A DNA stretch of 64,000 bases from Chytriomyces cf. hyalinus JEL632 (Eukaryota; Chytridiomycota; Chytridiomycetes; Chytridiales; Chytriomycetaceae). The stretch's first letter is position 1. Each line of letters starts with the position of its first letter. Of the stretch, positions 35,779-48,277 are shown in pieces. The position numbers were made by a program, and so were the translations under genes. Below the pieces are notes generated by a model. The model worked only from the letters and a program-made list of their open reading frames with translations. It was not told the DNA's origin and did no database searches. The DNA lies in assembly GCA_025435555.1 (NCBI GenBank), contig JAIWWG010000115.1, positions 24,097 to 88,096 on the forward strand, read 5' to 3'.

Positions 35779-36948
35779 ATGCAAATGCAGCAGGTTCAAG
35801 TTGGAATTCTCGCCCAATTTAACCAAGCCAAGATGGATAAACTGCCTGTGGAAGTGGTGCAGGCCATCCTGATGCACGCAGATATGGATGCTGGTCTGAA
35901 CGAGCTTGCACGAGTGTGCCGCAAGTTTGCCCGCATTCTCTGCCGCGATGTTGGCTTTGCACTGGCACATGTGTGCTTGCGCTTTGAGCAGCGCCCGTTT
36001 GAAGGCGAGCTGCAGGACCGTCTTAATAGTTCGCGCATATTGCAGACGAGACTTAAGAAGAGGAGCACGCTTCCGTTTGCATACAAGGCTGCTCTCTTCA
36101 TCATCGCAACTCGTGCTGGAAGCAGCCGTCTCATTGAGAGCATGTGCTCAGCAGACACTCTCCTACGCATCTTCCAGTCGCTTTGTACACATCACATCGA
36201 CCTGGTCGACTGGCAGGCCGCCATCCTTTTCCTTTCAGAGACTGGGGACACTGCGGCCCTTGATTACGTCATCAGCAACTGCGCTCTCTTTCTGGACAAC
36301 CACTCGCTCGAGAAGGCTCTCACACGCGCATGCGCTAGCCGCCAATTGGCCGTAGTCTCTTTTCTGACGACATCTTGCTTGAGTGACCAAATGTCGCTGG
36401 ACGGCTCCTTGACGCAAGCAGCATGGCAAGGCAGTCTGCCATGTGTCCAAACGCTGCTCAACGACCCACTCCAACGTATCACTCTCTCCGGCAGAGGTCA
36501 GGCATTGGCGCAATCAGTGTACGGCAAGAACCTCGCCATTGCAGAGCTCCTCATGGAACGCGGTGTTTCGGTGGATGCTTTAAATTGCGCTTTGCTATGC
36601 GCAGTGAGCCATGAATCCACCAAGTTTTTGATTCTTCTCCTCGATCAGCCAGGCATAGACCCCAGTTTCAACGACAATGCGTGCTTGCTGGCAAGTGTGC
36701 TCAATGGCGACTATTACTCGACGTTGATGTTGATGGGTGATGAACGCGTCTCCATAGCCTCGAATGATTATAATGTCGTGCGAGTCGCCCTGAGAAAGGG
36801 TTTGAACAAACACGTGGGGTTCTTTTTGGCCGTGGCACAGGACTTGAACGATCCGGTGCCTGCAAATATCGTCGCCGAGTTTCTGGAACAGATGCCAGCA
36901 TCGGAGCTTACGCGTTCTTTGCGAGCGGCGATTGAAGAAATGGAATGA
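35779..36948 (+). CDS. F-box-like protein with ankyrin-type repeats
   Basis: Likely substrate-recognition subunit of an SCF-type ubiquitin ligase, or a related protein. The N-terminus contains KLPVEVVQAILMHADM with VCRKFARILCRDV, an F-box pattern (LP-E-V--IL---D then L--VC+-F). The rest is built of degenerate ankyrin-type helical repeats (for example GKNLAIAELLMERGVSVDAL and STKFLILLLDQPGIDPSFND). The gene is a single exon. Three in-frame ATGs are available; the one at 35833 (MDKLPVEVV) sits right at the F-box and may be the true start. F-box/ankyrin genes of this sort occur in expanded families in chytrids (inference from general knowledge). A fragment of a relative lies upstream at 34607. 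Confidence 0.7.
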   Translation: MQMQQVQVGILAQFNQAKMDKLPVEVVQAILMHADMDAGLNELARVCRKFARILCRDVGFALAHVCLRFEQRPFEGELQDRLNSSRILQTRLKKRSTLPFAYKAALFIIATRAGSSRLIESMCSADTLLRIFQSLCTHHIDLVDWQAAILFLSETGDTAALDYVISNCALFLDNHSLEKALTRACASRQLAVVSFLTTSCLSDQMSLDGSLTQAAWQGSLPCVQTLLNDPLQRITLSGRGQALAQSVYGKNLAIAELLMERGVSVDALNCALLCAVSHESTKFLILLLDQPGIDPSFNDNACLLASVLNGDYYSTLMLMGDERVSIASNDYNVVRVALRKGLNKHVGFFLAVAQDLNDPVPANIVAEFLEQMPASELTRSLRAAIEEME

Positions 36949-37061
36949 ACCAGAAGGCATTCGGATCATGAGCATTCCAAATGTTGACGCCCAAAGGGAC
37001 AAGGATTGTTGAAAAATGCAGAGTAAATAGTTAAAATTTTATTAGTACATACAAAAAATAT

Positions 37062-40000
37062 ATGGCTTGCACACATCTTCCTCTCGCAGCTCTCACCGCG
37101 TCCGCCTTCAGGAACGGCGTGCATAAGGATGAATGCACGCAGTGCTTCGCAAACCAGGTTAGTTCTACGAGACTTCTATATCTTTCGAACCATCGATCTT
37201 TTCTCACACGCGAAACAAATCTTGTCCAGGACAGCGCACACGGCATCGACGTCTGTCTCGGCTGCTTCAACGGCGCATGCACCGACACTGATCTTGGACA
37301 TTCGCGCGCACATTTCGCAAACTGGGGCAGCGGCCACTCGCTCGTGCTCAACATCAAACGAGTGTTGAAAGTGCGTTGATGCGTTTCCTGAACACAATTG
37401 CATTCGCTGAATCCCTTTCTCGACTTTTCTCGCTTGGTTTTTGTTGCAGGAGGTTCACATGGACGCGCCACCTCTCAAAAAAATTGCCATTGAGGCAGAA
37501 CCGTCCGACTTGCAAAAATACGAAATAATCACCAGCGTTTCCTGCTTCTCTTGTGGTCCGGTTGATACAAACGCATCTCCGCACGTACGTTTTGCTTTAC
37601 TGTCAGCATATCGAAAGCACAATTTGAAATGAGAGCTTTTCCACAAGACCCAACAGCTTGCATCCCTTGTTTCAGCAGTCTTGGCTGCTACATCTTCTCA
37701 AAAGAAATCAGACATTCAGGCTTGGGAGCAAGTCGTTACCGAATGCGAGCACACGAAATCGCTTGTTCAGGGACCCCCAAAACCACTCGAATCGCAAAGT
37801 ATGTCCTTCATTCAGTCGAAGAAATGCGGGCTCCCTTTTAAAACAATTTCTGCATCACAGCTCTGGCGCACTGCAATTCCTGCGACATCAAAGGAAACCT
37901 ATGGCTCTGTCTCACCTGCGGAAATTTGGGCTGCGGTCGCGCACAGTTTGGTGGAACTGGGGGAAACGGCCATGGAATGGGTCACTTTGACGCTTCACGT
38001 CATCCAGTGTCTGTAAAGCTGGGAACCATCACTCCAGAAGGGACGGCGGATATTTACTGTTATCTCTGTGACGAAGAGCGGCTGGATCCACATTTGGGCG
38101 CGCATTTGAAAACTTTTGGAATCAATATTGCTGGGCAGGAGAAGACTGAGAAAACTTTGACTGAATTGGTGAGGTTTCAAAAAAACAGCTTTCGTTCGTA
38201 TCCCTTTTGTTTGACTGTTCCGAAACCTTTTTGCAGCAACTCGAGCAAAATATGAAATTTGATTTCAGCATGACGACTGAAGATGGAAAAGAACTCGCTC
38301 CCTTATTTGGGCCTGGATTCACTGGTCTTCAGAACCTTGGAAACACGTGGGAATATTTGCAGAGGACAACTTTCTAGAAGTTCTATTTTGCTAACGCTAA
38401 TTGAAAAAATAGCTGCTACATGGCTTCAGTTTTGCAAGTCCTTTTCGCTCTTCCAGCCTTCCAAGATCGATACCTTGGTTTTGGACAACACCATCTGTCC
38501 GTTTGTAAAGACACAGCGGCATCCTGTTTCCACTGCCAAACGGCAAAACTCGCACACGGTTTACTCAGTGGAATGTATTCAACCCCAACGAGCTCTCAAC
38601 CTGGCGCCGGACAGGACGGAATCGCGCCAGCCATGTTCAAAACTCTAACGAGTAAAGGCCATTCCGAATTCTCCACCATGCGCCAACAAGACGCGCAAGA
38701 ATACCTGTCCCACATTCTGAAGCTGATTGAGCAAAAGGAACGTGCGGGTGGTCAGGATCCAAGCCGCATTTTCAAATTTGGAATGGAACAACGTTTGCAG
38801 TGTGTAGAGTGCGGATGCGTACGCTATGTCAAGGAGCCAGCAACCGAAGCGCTGCAGCTTCCCGTTCCCGCCAAAGAGTCGGATGGGGAAGAGACTGTTG
38901 TTCCGTTTGATTCGTGTCTGGGACGATTGTTTGGAGAGGAGACGCGAGAATTTGCGTGTCCGCAATGTAAAAAGACGACAAAGCTGACCTGGTAATGATT
39001 TCCCAATTGGGCTGACCGATCGCGAGTTAACATGACTTCAACTTTTCGTTTAGCACAACGCGTTTTAGTTCATTTCCCGAAGTTTTGGTGACTCCTATGA
39101 GCCGGTTTATTCAAGGATCAGACTATGTGATGAAGAAACTGAGTGGGTGGATTTAAGAATGATCTTCTGTGTCTCAGATCACTAATCGTATCGATAAAAG
39201 ATGTAAAAATAGCGGCGCCCCTGAACATGGATTTGAGTGCTTACAAAAGCGCGGGTCCGCAACCCGGGGAGACATTGCTTCCGGAAGAAGAAGGTTTGTC
39301 GTCATTTGGTCATGTCCAAAAGAGCTTAACCCGTCACGATATGTACCAGCTTCCACAGCTTCTGCCGAACCAAGTGTAGATGCGTCTGCACTGAACGATT
39401 TGATGGCGATGGGATTCCCAGAACTTCGGTGTCGTAAGGCTCTCATCAAAACTGGAAACAATGGTACTGAAACGGCCATGAATTGGTTGTTTGAACATAT
39501 GGAAGATGCAGGTAACGGGTTGCATTACGCGTATGTGTAACAAACGATCATTGAAGTATCCCTTCGTTTCGTCTGATGCGTAGATATCGATGATCCTATT
39601 GAAACTGCGCCAGCCGGCGCGGCGTCAAATGATGTGGATTACAGCTCCTTCCTGGACATGGGTTTCACAACCGCGCAAGCGAAGAAAGCTATGGCTCAAA
39701 CTGTAAAGCTGAATATTTTCCTTGACTTGTGACAGTACTGAGAATTGATTATTTTTCTGTCTCTTCAGGGCAACAACATTGAACGTGCAGTTGACTGGCT
39801 GTTTAGTCACGCGGACGATTCAATGGCTTTGGATGAACCCGCGTCTTCGTCTTCTTCATCGGAGGGACCGAGTGCATCGCCAAAGTATAAGCTGATTGCG
39901 TTCATCTCTCATCGGGGAACATCAGCGCACTGCGGGCATTATGTTGCGCATGTGAAGAAGGGAGATCAGTGGGTGCTGTTCAATGACAACAAGGTTGTTG

Positions 40001-40065
40001 ATGTTCCGGATGTGATGAAGGCGATCGGGGAGGCGTACATTTACTTCTATAAAAGTGTGGAGTAA
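37062..40065 (+). CDS. UBP14: USP5/UBP14-like deubiquitinase (isopeptidase T)
   Basis: Disassembles free polyubiquitin chains in the cytosol and nucleus. The order is an N-terminal zinc-finger-like segment (HKDECTQCF, DVCLGCFNGACTDTDLGH), then the ZnF-UBP with CSLCNSCDIKGNLWLCLTCG and GCGRAQFGGTGGNGHGMGHF, which binds the free ubiquitin C-terminus. Next is the catalytic Cys box FGPGFTGLQNLGNTCYMASV (about 38310-38430) with EFSTMRQQDAQEYL. Two UBA domains follow (LNDLMAMGFPELRCRKALIK and FLDMGFTTAQAKKAMAQTGN, the second split by an intron), and then the His box SHRGTSAHCGHYVAHVKKGD. It ends YIYFYKSVE. Joins checked at 39080-39215 and 39290-39365 are clean GT-AG in phase. Typical length for the family. 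Confidence 0.93.
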
Positions 40066-40218
40066 TGGTTGTGTGTGGGGTTGAAGGGGAATGAAATTTG
40101 ACCCACAGATTATCGCTCATATCAAACGCTGCTTCTATGGGTTAAATATTAGATAAGGGAACCTGCAAAAAGGACGGTTGCTTTTCATTGGAAATACTTA
40201 TCACCAGCAAGCGAGAAC

Positions 40219-43200
40219 ATGGACAAGAAGAAAAAGCAGTTGCTCGAGAAGGAACAAGAGTACCACGACAGCGATCATGCTCACGCTCACGGCATGCATC
40301 TGGGCCGTCGACGCACCTTCAGTGTGAGCAACGGCGCAAGCTGTATCCGATCACAGTCGACTAAACACACACGCATTGAATCCCTCCTAGATTGCCCATC
40401 CCTCCTTCTCGGTGCCTCTTCCAGTGCCGCCCGCTGTGCCCGTTACTTTTCCCGATCCGATCGCTGTCACATGCAAAACACCCCTGCCTCTTGTGACACA
40501 TTTGGCCGCGCTTTCGCGTGCGGAAGATTCTCTCTCCATCACTCGCCGTCGCCGAGCTTCGCATGACCCCATCCTCAACGAAACACCGCGTTTATTCATG
40601 GTCAATGTGTCTGCCACCAAAGGTACATTTGACGCCTCCAAAGAAGAAAGAAAGGAGTGAACTCCAAAACATAAACTCCCACAAAAAAACAGCGCTCCTC
40701 CTCGCACAGGAGGACACTGACGCAGACGGTCAAATCACTGTCCACGATAAAGGCCCGAAAGTCTTTTCCATCCCCACAGCAAACAGTTTTGGTGTCAACT
40801 CGTTTGAAATCCGTGGCACATACCCACTCTCAAATCTGTTACAAGAATTGCAGCTCGCTTCAGACCACGGCCGTAATTTTATCATTTTAAGCGAAGATCG
40901 TTTGTTTGAGAACCCGTTGGAGCGGTTGCATCGGTTGATCAAATTTCATTTTTGGGATGGGCTGACGCGGCGGTTGGATGCACGCGGGTTGGAAGCATTA
41001 GTAGAGGATTCAAAAAGTCGGCAGAAGGACACGCGGAATCGAATCTATGTACCGTACCATGATATCATCGGGTTGGAGTACTTTGAGCGCGTAAAAGTTG
41101 CGAGACCACATTTGGAGTTGGATGTTGTCAGGCTGCCAGAGATTATCACGCCAATGTATGTGAAAGGTATCAACACACATCCGGGTATATTGGCGTTGGG
41201 GTTGCGCAAGATTGATGAGGGAAAAGGATGGGACGATTTGGAGAACGTGTGTGGTACACCATTCGTTGTGCCTGGAGGTCGATTCAATGAGCAGTATGGG
41301 TGGGATTCGTATTTCGGTGCGCGTTCTCCACGTTTATTTTTTTCATTTTTTTTCACTCATCTCGACCTTTTTTCCAACTCAGAGGCACTCGGTTTAATTG
41401 TGGACGGTCGTATAGGTCTCGCTCAAGGCATGCTCGAAAACTTCGTCTACGAAATCGAGCACTACGGAAAAATCTTGAACGCGAACCGTTCCTACTACTT
41501 GACCCGATCACAGCCCCCTTTTCTCACAGACATGCTCCGTCAAATCTATGCCAATTTTACCACACAACCATCAAGCAATGATGCCACCGCTCTGCAAGCC
41601 GAAACCATCGCACGAGGTTCTGAACGCGAGACCGGATCAAGCTGTATTAGTACCCCAATGAGCCTTCCATCCCCCAACTGCATGACTTCTCAAGCACCGC
41701 TAAGAAAAGTGTGGGAAAAGGATAAGCTGCATGCATGGCTTGCAAGATGCACACGTGCCTGTGTGAAGGAACTTTTGAGTGTGTGGTTGGGATTTCCGAG
41801 ATTGGATGTGACAGTTGGATTGAGCAAATATGTTCCTGAAGGAATCGGTATTCCGCCTGAAACAGAGGAGGGGCATTTTCACGCGTATTTGAGGCCATAT
41901 GCTGCGAAAATGGGAGTCACTGTGGGCGAGTTTGAAAAAATGTATGTCCGAGGGGATATCCAAGAGCCTGAATTAGATGCTTATTTTATTCATGACCGTG
42001 CAGGTACGTTTGCATCAACTCCCTTTTTTTTTTTTGAGGTGTGCTAATGATCGGCACGTTTTTTTCACAGCCAGAGAAAGCGGACATGATACCACCTACC
42101 GATTTGATGCAACGTGCGCAAATTTGGCCACAGTTGATCTGAACAGTCTTGTTTACAAATATGAAACTGACCTAAGTGAATTGATTTCCCATGAATTTGG
42201 CGGAAGGTGTGGCCGCAGTGCACATTTAATGTTTACAACTTATTGAAACCATGTTTCTTGCAGCTTTTGGTTCCGCGTCCGATGTGGACCTGATGGATGT
42301 TATTTGCGCGAATTCCATGCCTGGCTGACCGCTCTGAAAACCCATGGTCTCGACAAAATGCTCGGAGGAGGAGAAATTTGGAACTCAACGTGGGCCAAAG
42401 GAGTCATGGTATTTGACGAAGCTGCCGACGCGTCGTTTGCAAGCAAGGACGACACTGCCGTGTTCCCGCCAGCACCCATCGATTCCGCACACCCGCATTT
42501 ACCCACTTTCGCGCAAGCATCTCCTGAATCGCCATGTTTTACAGTAAACATTCCGAGCATTCTGTTCACACAGCTGGCCTCTCGCACGCGGAGCCTGATC
42601 CACTCGTACTTGTGGAACGAGTCGAGAGGCTTGTTTTTCGACTATGACTGTTCGGCCGGGCAGCAAACGTCTTATGAAACGGCAACCACATTTTGGCCCC
42701 TGTGGGCACGCGTAGCCACTCAGAAGCAGGCGGATCAAGTGGTGAACAACGCGTTGCCATTGTTTGAAGTCGTTGGAGGACTTGTTGCTACGACGGAGGT
42801 GTCTCGGGGCGGGCTTGGAGAGGACCGTCCGAGTCGCCAATGGGATTACCCGTTTGGTATGTTGAATTCAAGAAATGACTCCTCAAGGTAAAACTGATCG
42901 TGATTGCTACATCCAAATTGAGCAGGTTGGGCTCCACACCAAATGCTAGCATGGAAGGGCCTTGAAAACTACAATCGCAGCTACGAAGCACGTCGGCTCG
43001 TCTACCGTTGGCTATACACATGCGTGAAAGCGTTCGTGGAGTACAATGGTGTTGTTCCAGAAAAGTTTGACTTGGTCAACATGACGCATTTAGTGACGGT
43101 GGAGTATGGAAATGTGGGGATTGATTTCAAGTATGTCGTGCGAGAAGGGTTTGGATGGATGAATGCGAGTGTGCAAGTTGGCTTGCAGTACATGGACATG

Positions 43201-43284
43201 CATATGCGAAGGTCGTTGGGGGCTCTGATTCACCCGGATGCGTTGTTTGGTACCACGGGGAATGAGGAGCTAAGGAGGGGATAA
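40219..43284 (+). CDS. NTH1: Neutral trehalase (calcium/PKA-regulated fungal type)
   Basis: Hydrolyses cytosolic trehalose to glucose. The N-terminus carries PKA-type sites RRRTFS and RRRRAS, then the calcium-binding loop [12 protein letters not shown] with [12 protein letters not shown] (about 40715-40790), as in yeast Nth1. Catalytic-domain landmarks are [20 protein letters not shown], trehalase signature 1 [64 protein letters not shown], and signature 2 QWDYPFG-WAPHQ, split by an intron. It ends [14 protein letters not shown]. About 40 extra Ser/Thr-rich residues sit between FLTDM and FPRLD compared with yeast (inference from memory of the yeast protein). At least six introns; exon 1 ends RRRTFS with a 67-nt intron. 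Ca and PKA control are inferred from these motifs. Confidence 0.93.
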
Positions 43285-43445
43285 AACGGATGAGGGAGGA
43301 GTGGTTATGACTTCGGTGTTTTCAGCAAACTTGCGCAACAAATAATTTTTGTAAATCGGTCCGAAAAAGTGAACAGTTCCCACAAGGAACATAATGTCCG
43401 CACCACCACCACGTGGCCCAAAACAGTCGAAATGATCGCGCAAGA

Positions 43446-43492
43446 AGTTGCGAACGGACGAGAGTCTTGTTGCGAACGGACGGGGTCTTGAC
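43446..43492 (+). repeat. 22-bp tandem duplication before the F-box gene
   Basis: The sequence gttgcgaacggacgagagtc is followed directly by the near copy gttgcgaacggacggggtc. The copies end two to four bases before the likely start codon (43496). Confidence 0.6.
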
Positions 43493-43495
43493 GAC

Positions 43496-46085
43496 ATGCC
43501 CACTGAACTATTTGACGAGGTGTGCGTGTACTTGAAAGGAGCCGAGGTGCTGAACCTGGGCCGCGTCAATAAGAGGCTTGCGGCATTGACTGGCGAGGAC
43601 AGCAGAGTGTGGAAGCTGCTGCGGACGCGGTTGGGATATCCAGCGTATCTAACTGGTGAATCAACTGAGAGCAGTGGAAGTGATGCTGGGGGGAGTGCAG
43701 ACGGAGCCACGATGAACGAAGTCACAGACAGTCCAGCCACTGTTAGTGACAAGACCATTGTCCGTCTATGCTCGCGAATGGGATGTATGGCGCCAGATTG
43801 CGGCACGCGCACCCGCACCGTGGACTGGATGCAAGTTAAACGATTGTGCGCCAAGTGCACGCCACGTTATTACAACGACGAGTTTCGTGCGTCGGGATAT
43901 GAAGCTGTGACAGCAATGGTAAATGATCTTGCTTGTTCAAGTCAATCTGACTTCCCTGTTTCTCTTTCCTTTTACTCTTCCGATAGAGCGCCAGCCACCG
44001 GTCGTGGCATAATCTCATGCGTATTGCTGTGGGAAACTCAGCGGATGCACGAAAGTTGCAACTGGATGCAATTCGAAGGTAATCGCGCAAATTAGATTAG
44101 TGTTTACCGTGCAGAGACTCTGTCCTCAGCAAGTGAAGTGAACTCACGCGCACTTATTAGAAATCGCCGTGACGCGATAGAGGCACGCTACGCCGCCATG
44201 CATCCAGTCCCAATAGATGGCGATACACTTCGCATATGCGAGGGCTTCCACAAGGCGGCCAACGCACCAACAGCTCTGACTGACAGAATATTCAACAACC
44301 TCGTCAAAACACTGGCTCCTCAAATTAAAGAGAGGCGCTTTGCCAATGAGGCTGATGCACGCTGGACTCAAATTCGCCGGGAAGCGGTGCGAAATGTCCC
44401 AGCCCCTTGGAATGCCATTAGGAACACTGCGCCGTTCTTTAATCGCACGCTGCTCAACTTGTACGGAGAAACCTTTGCGGATCAGGGGTCTAACATGGTT
44501 TATGAAAGACTCTTAAGAATGCACATGATCGATTGTATGAAGTACGACATCGCCGGTACGCTTCGAATTATATCCTCCTCACTATAGTTTTTCTTGGTGC
44601 GGATTGTTGAATAGGCCAATGTCATCTCAGACACGGCGTAGAATCAACCCTTTCCTGCTTTCGACATGGGACCGCACCTTGCAAGAGCCGAAAAGGAGTT
44701 GGGGTACTCGTACAACTTATTCATTGCAGCAAGAGGAAAACTGCTCGAAAAGGATCCACACTTAGCGGATTTGTTGACGGACGAAGCAATTGGTGCATGC
44801 CGAAAAAACAATGAGCGACGAGGTCATGAGTAAGTGAGACATTACAGAGTAAAAGTGATTGTTCTCACAAGCTCTTGCCGAAACGGAAAACAGAGATTTT
44901 TGAACGGTCTCTGGAAGAAAATGCAAAAGTATCTGCAGAGCGCAGGGAAACGCAGTTTTCAGAATGGGTGATGAAGTTTATCGCCAATATTAGGCTCGCG
45001 AAGCTCTTTCTGGACATTGTAATTGGCACTCGGATCGTTTCTGCGAAGAGGGTGCCGGAAATCAGGCGCTTTGGTCTTCCTGAATGGTTCAGCTCGAATG
45101 AACAATGTGTGTAATCCGTTTGCTTTTGTGCACTGTTGAACATTCTGATATTCACACTTCTTTCTATTCCCAGACTTTGATTACAAGCAAGATAACTGGA
45201 ACTTTGCGGAAGTGGAAAAATCCAGCCAAGAATGGCTCGACACCGTTATTCGACACCTTGTTGGAATCACTTGTTCAGAACTCTTGGAGAAGCCGTTCCT
45301 GCCGCACAATGAGCTTCCGATTAATTACTCTACATCTGCTGAATTTCGCCTTCTTGCTGATCTGCCTGAACTGGCAGTCAAAAATGTTCGCAGTCTTACA
45401 ATGCAGTTATTTTCGATGAAGTCCGCCCATCCAAGACTTCTTGCACCTAAACTATCAAAGTTGATCGATGATTGCCAGGCAATTCTTCTGAGTCCATTGG
45501 CCAGGCTGGTGCCAGAGAAGACATGCTCCGACTATTCGAAAGATGACTCAAAGGTGGTTTCGAATGGCGATTCAAATAATAATTTGAAGGCAAGCAGAAT
45601 GTCTGAATCGAAGAATGGATCCGATGGTGCGAGTACTTTAAGTGCCTCTGAAGGAAAGATACGGGTTCCTCCTGACCAAATATCTTCGCTTGTGGTTCAA
45701 AACGCATCTTCATCATTTCTTGTGGAACGAACTGCTCACGCAACAGCAGCAGCAACATCATCCTCGTCATCCTCATGTTCATCTCATCCACCAGTGACGT
45801 ACAATGAGTCCACAGTGCTTGAACTCGCCAGTTTTTGCGAAAATTGTTCTCTTTCGACGAGTCGAACATCTGGCCCTGTCCATTGATGCCACTTACATTG
45901 ACCTGTGGATAGTCGAGCTATTTCTTTCAAGGAAACCCGATGCGCAAGAATGCTTCCGTCATGCTTACACAGCAAAAGGGCCTGAACTGCAGATTGAGTT
46001 GAGAGAATGGGCAGCGATGTTGAAATCGCGTGTGGCGAGCATGGTGGAAAAGTCAGAGGGACGATTCAAAAACTATGGGGCTTAA
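43496..46085 (+). CDS. F-box protein with a CxxC-type cysteine cluster
   Basis: The F-box reads MPTELFDEVCVYLKGAEVLN followed by VNKRLAALTGEDSRVWKLLR. After a linker there is a cysteine cluster CMAPDCGTRTRTVDWMQVKR with LCAKC. This resembles a fungal F-box family in which CxxCG..TR.VDW..R.R.C.KC follows the F-box; it may bind zinc. The remainder is alpha-helical and charged, with a Ser-rich linker (45720-45780), and ends RVASMVEKSEGRFKNYGA. Several GT-AG introns were traced (about 43919-43988 and 44082-44135). One join near 44560-44700 stays unresolved because an in-frame TAG at 44640 precedes NQPFPAFDMGPHLARAEKEL. The gene ends about 330 bp before the Helitron-like element. Confidence 0.6.
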
Positions 46086-46419
46086 CACTGTGATGTCAAT
46101 GATAGGTCAGAGTGAAGGACTTGTTCCAGCTCCTTTGCAAGAGGGTTTTATAGATGGTGAGTTATATTTTGGGCAACGTATCAGTCCACTGTCTGACTCG
46201 CTATGACTCAAAGGAAACCTTTTTTCTGGAGCCCCAAAAAAATTAGCACTGCTGGTTTTTTGATTCTGTTGATTGAGTTTTTATTCTTGCATTATTATTC
46301 CCCCATTGACTGCTCCCACTGCAAAACACAAGCATTCACAGTGTTGCGAATGAAATCTGAGGTGTTCGGATTAGTTCAAGCTTTTGTCGCACATGAGAAC
46401 ATAACCAAGTAACAAGCTG

Positions 46420-48091
46420 TCAAAAATCATCCGGGGTTCCTTGTCCAAGATGGGCAAGCTGTTGGCGTAGTTCTAGCGATTTTTGAATGATTCCTTGGAT
46501 TTCCTGGTGCTGACGTACCCAGAGTTGATGCTTGCCAATCTTGTCCAGGTCCTCAAGAGTGACGTCAAAAGCAAGTGCAATATCCTCCTTTCATTGTCCT
46601 TGACTTGCGCCCACATAGAATATTCCTGGCCATCTGCCCTCTGCTGACGGACTCCAGTAGAGAAACATTTTCTTGGTGGCCTTTTCTCTTCCAACAGTGA
46701 GTCCTTGCATTGAGTAGGTTGAATCTGCTTTTGCAACCACTAATGGAAGCCCTTCCTGGTGGCAGTTGCCACATTCGCAAGAGCACTTGACAGGTGCAAT
46801 TGGAATCCATTTGCATCTTTGATCATGTTCCATGGCACATTGATGGGAGGTCCAAGGTACTCAGCAAACTCAATGTTGCTGGGTAGGCTCATATCCAGAA
46901 ATGCCTCCACTGCCATCAGAAGATGTATAAAGGGTGTCACGCACAATTCCTCATGAATTGTTGTATAATCCAAGTTCTGGGCACAAGTTGACAGTGAGTT
47001 TCACCATCGTTCCCACAGCCAAAAACAGCCTTCTTGGTATGCATTTCATTGTTCCAGCCTTGGCATGCTTTTCAAGTTGGGCATGTGGTCCGACAAGGGT
47101 TGCCATGATTGGTACAACTTTTGCAAATGTCCTGATGTAGTTGCTGTTGTGGGTATCTTTCTCCTTGTTGAAGGACATGGCAAATAAAATTCCCTCTGAA
47201 TGAATATCTTGCAGGATCTGCTTATCATTCTCATCTTGCAGAAACTGAATGCAGCGCTCCATCCAAAATGTTTGACTTTGAACGCGATTTTCTGGCAGAG
47301 GAACAGTTCCCTCGTGGAGCCTTGTCAGGTCCTCCAGAAATGGAGTAGTTCCATTCTGTCAGACATTTGTATCCAAGTAAAAGCAAGTTGCTGTGAGGCT
47401 GATGTATGCCTGACGACCAAAATTACAGACATTTGACTGAGTGCTTTGTGTGGTATACAAGGGTGGAATCAAGATTCAAGAACTTGCCATCATTAAAAAC
47501 CTCGTTTGCTCAGTGGACCGTGTGACCAAGAAGCTTTTGACCCCACATTAGCACTTCATCCAACAACATTGCAATTGAATGGTGAAACTTTTTCTGGCAG
47601 TTATGACAAGCTTGCTCTTTGAGTGACACAAATGCAGATGCTCCATGATTGATTTTAAACACCCTCTCCACTATTGATGCTCCCACATTTCCTGCAGCTG
47701 CCTCAGTTGGTGCTAAAAGAACTGACACTGACTGGCTCAGCAAAAATGCCTTTGCAAACGATGAAATCAGATCCATCACATATGATTTCCCAGTCCCTGC
47801 AACACCAAACATGAATGCCCTGAATGCTGACCGTGTGCTTGAATCACATCCAGCAACCTCCCAATTGTGAATTTCTTGGAGATGTTGGAGGTACGCTGAA
47901 AGAAGAATTCGTTGTCCCTCATTTCCAATGCATTTTTTTGGATCTTTGTAGTGGGTAGGGCTTCCAGTGTCATTGTCCATAGAAAGGGTAAACTTTGAGT
48001 CACTGGACACACCATAATATGCATCTGATGTTGTTTGAACCCAATTGCATAGTTCCATAAATGAGGGGTACCCAGTTCGGTTGAGAACCAA
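46420..48091 (-). pseudogene. Pif1-type helicase region of the Helitron-like element
   Basis: Helicase half of the element. Walker A lies in FGVAGTGKSYVMDLI (about 47760-47810), followed by VSVLLAPTEAAAGNVGASIV. Walker B is SIAMLLDEVLMWGQ (about 47530-47580). Farther on are NSNYIRTFAKVVPIMATLVG, GTMVKLTVNLCPELGLYNNS, LGPPINVPWNMIKDANGFQL and the motif VI-like QGLTVGREKATKKM. It ends LGQGTPDDF at 46420. Frames shift between blocks and a stop separates some, so I call it a pseudogene of the helicase domain. Confidence 0.75.
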
Positions 48092-48277
48092 GTGCAGCTA
48101 TTGAGAAGTCATCCATTTCAAAGCCCACATCCACATGTGGATCAATCCCTTCAAACAGAACATTTTCATCATTTGATTCCCTAGGCATTTCCACTGGTGG
48201 CATTTCGTCAAGTTCATCCTCAGTCAAATTGAATTGGGGATTTGGCTGTCTTGTTTTGGAACTGCTGATGATTGATA

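Noticed and set aside
43270-43400. Small minus-strand membrane-like ORF (MFLVGTVHFFGPIYKNYLLR)
   Set aside because: It resembles a short membrane protein but overlaps the trehalase 3' end by 15 bases, has no clear start exon, and no family match I can name.
30101-46085. A ubiquitin-pathway gene cluster (NEDD8, USP5-like, USP36-like, two F-box genes)
   Set aside because: The genes are on both strands, spread over 45 kb, with unrelated genes between them, and such families are large in fungi. Co-location is best explained by chance.
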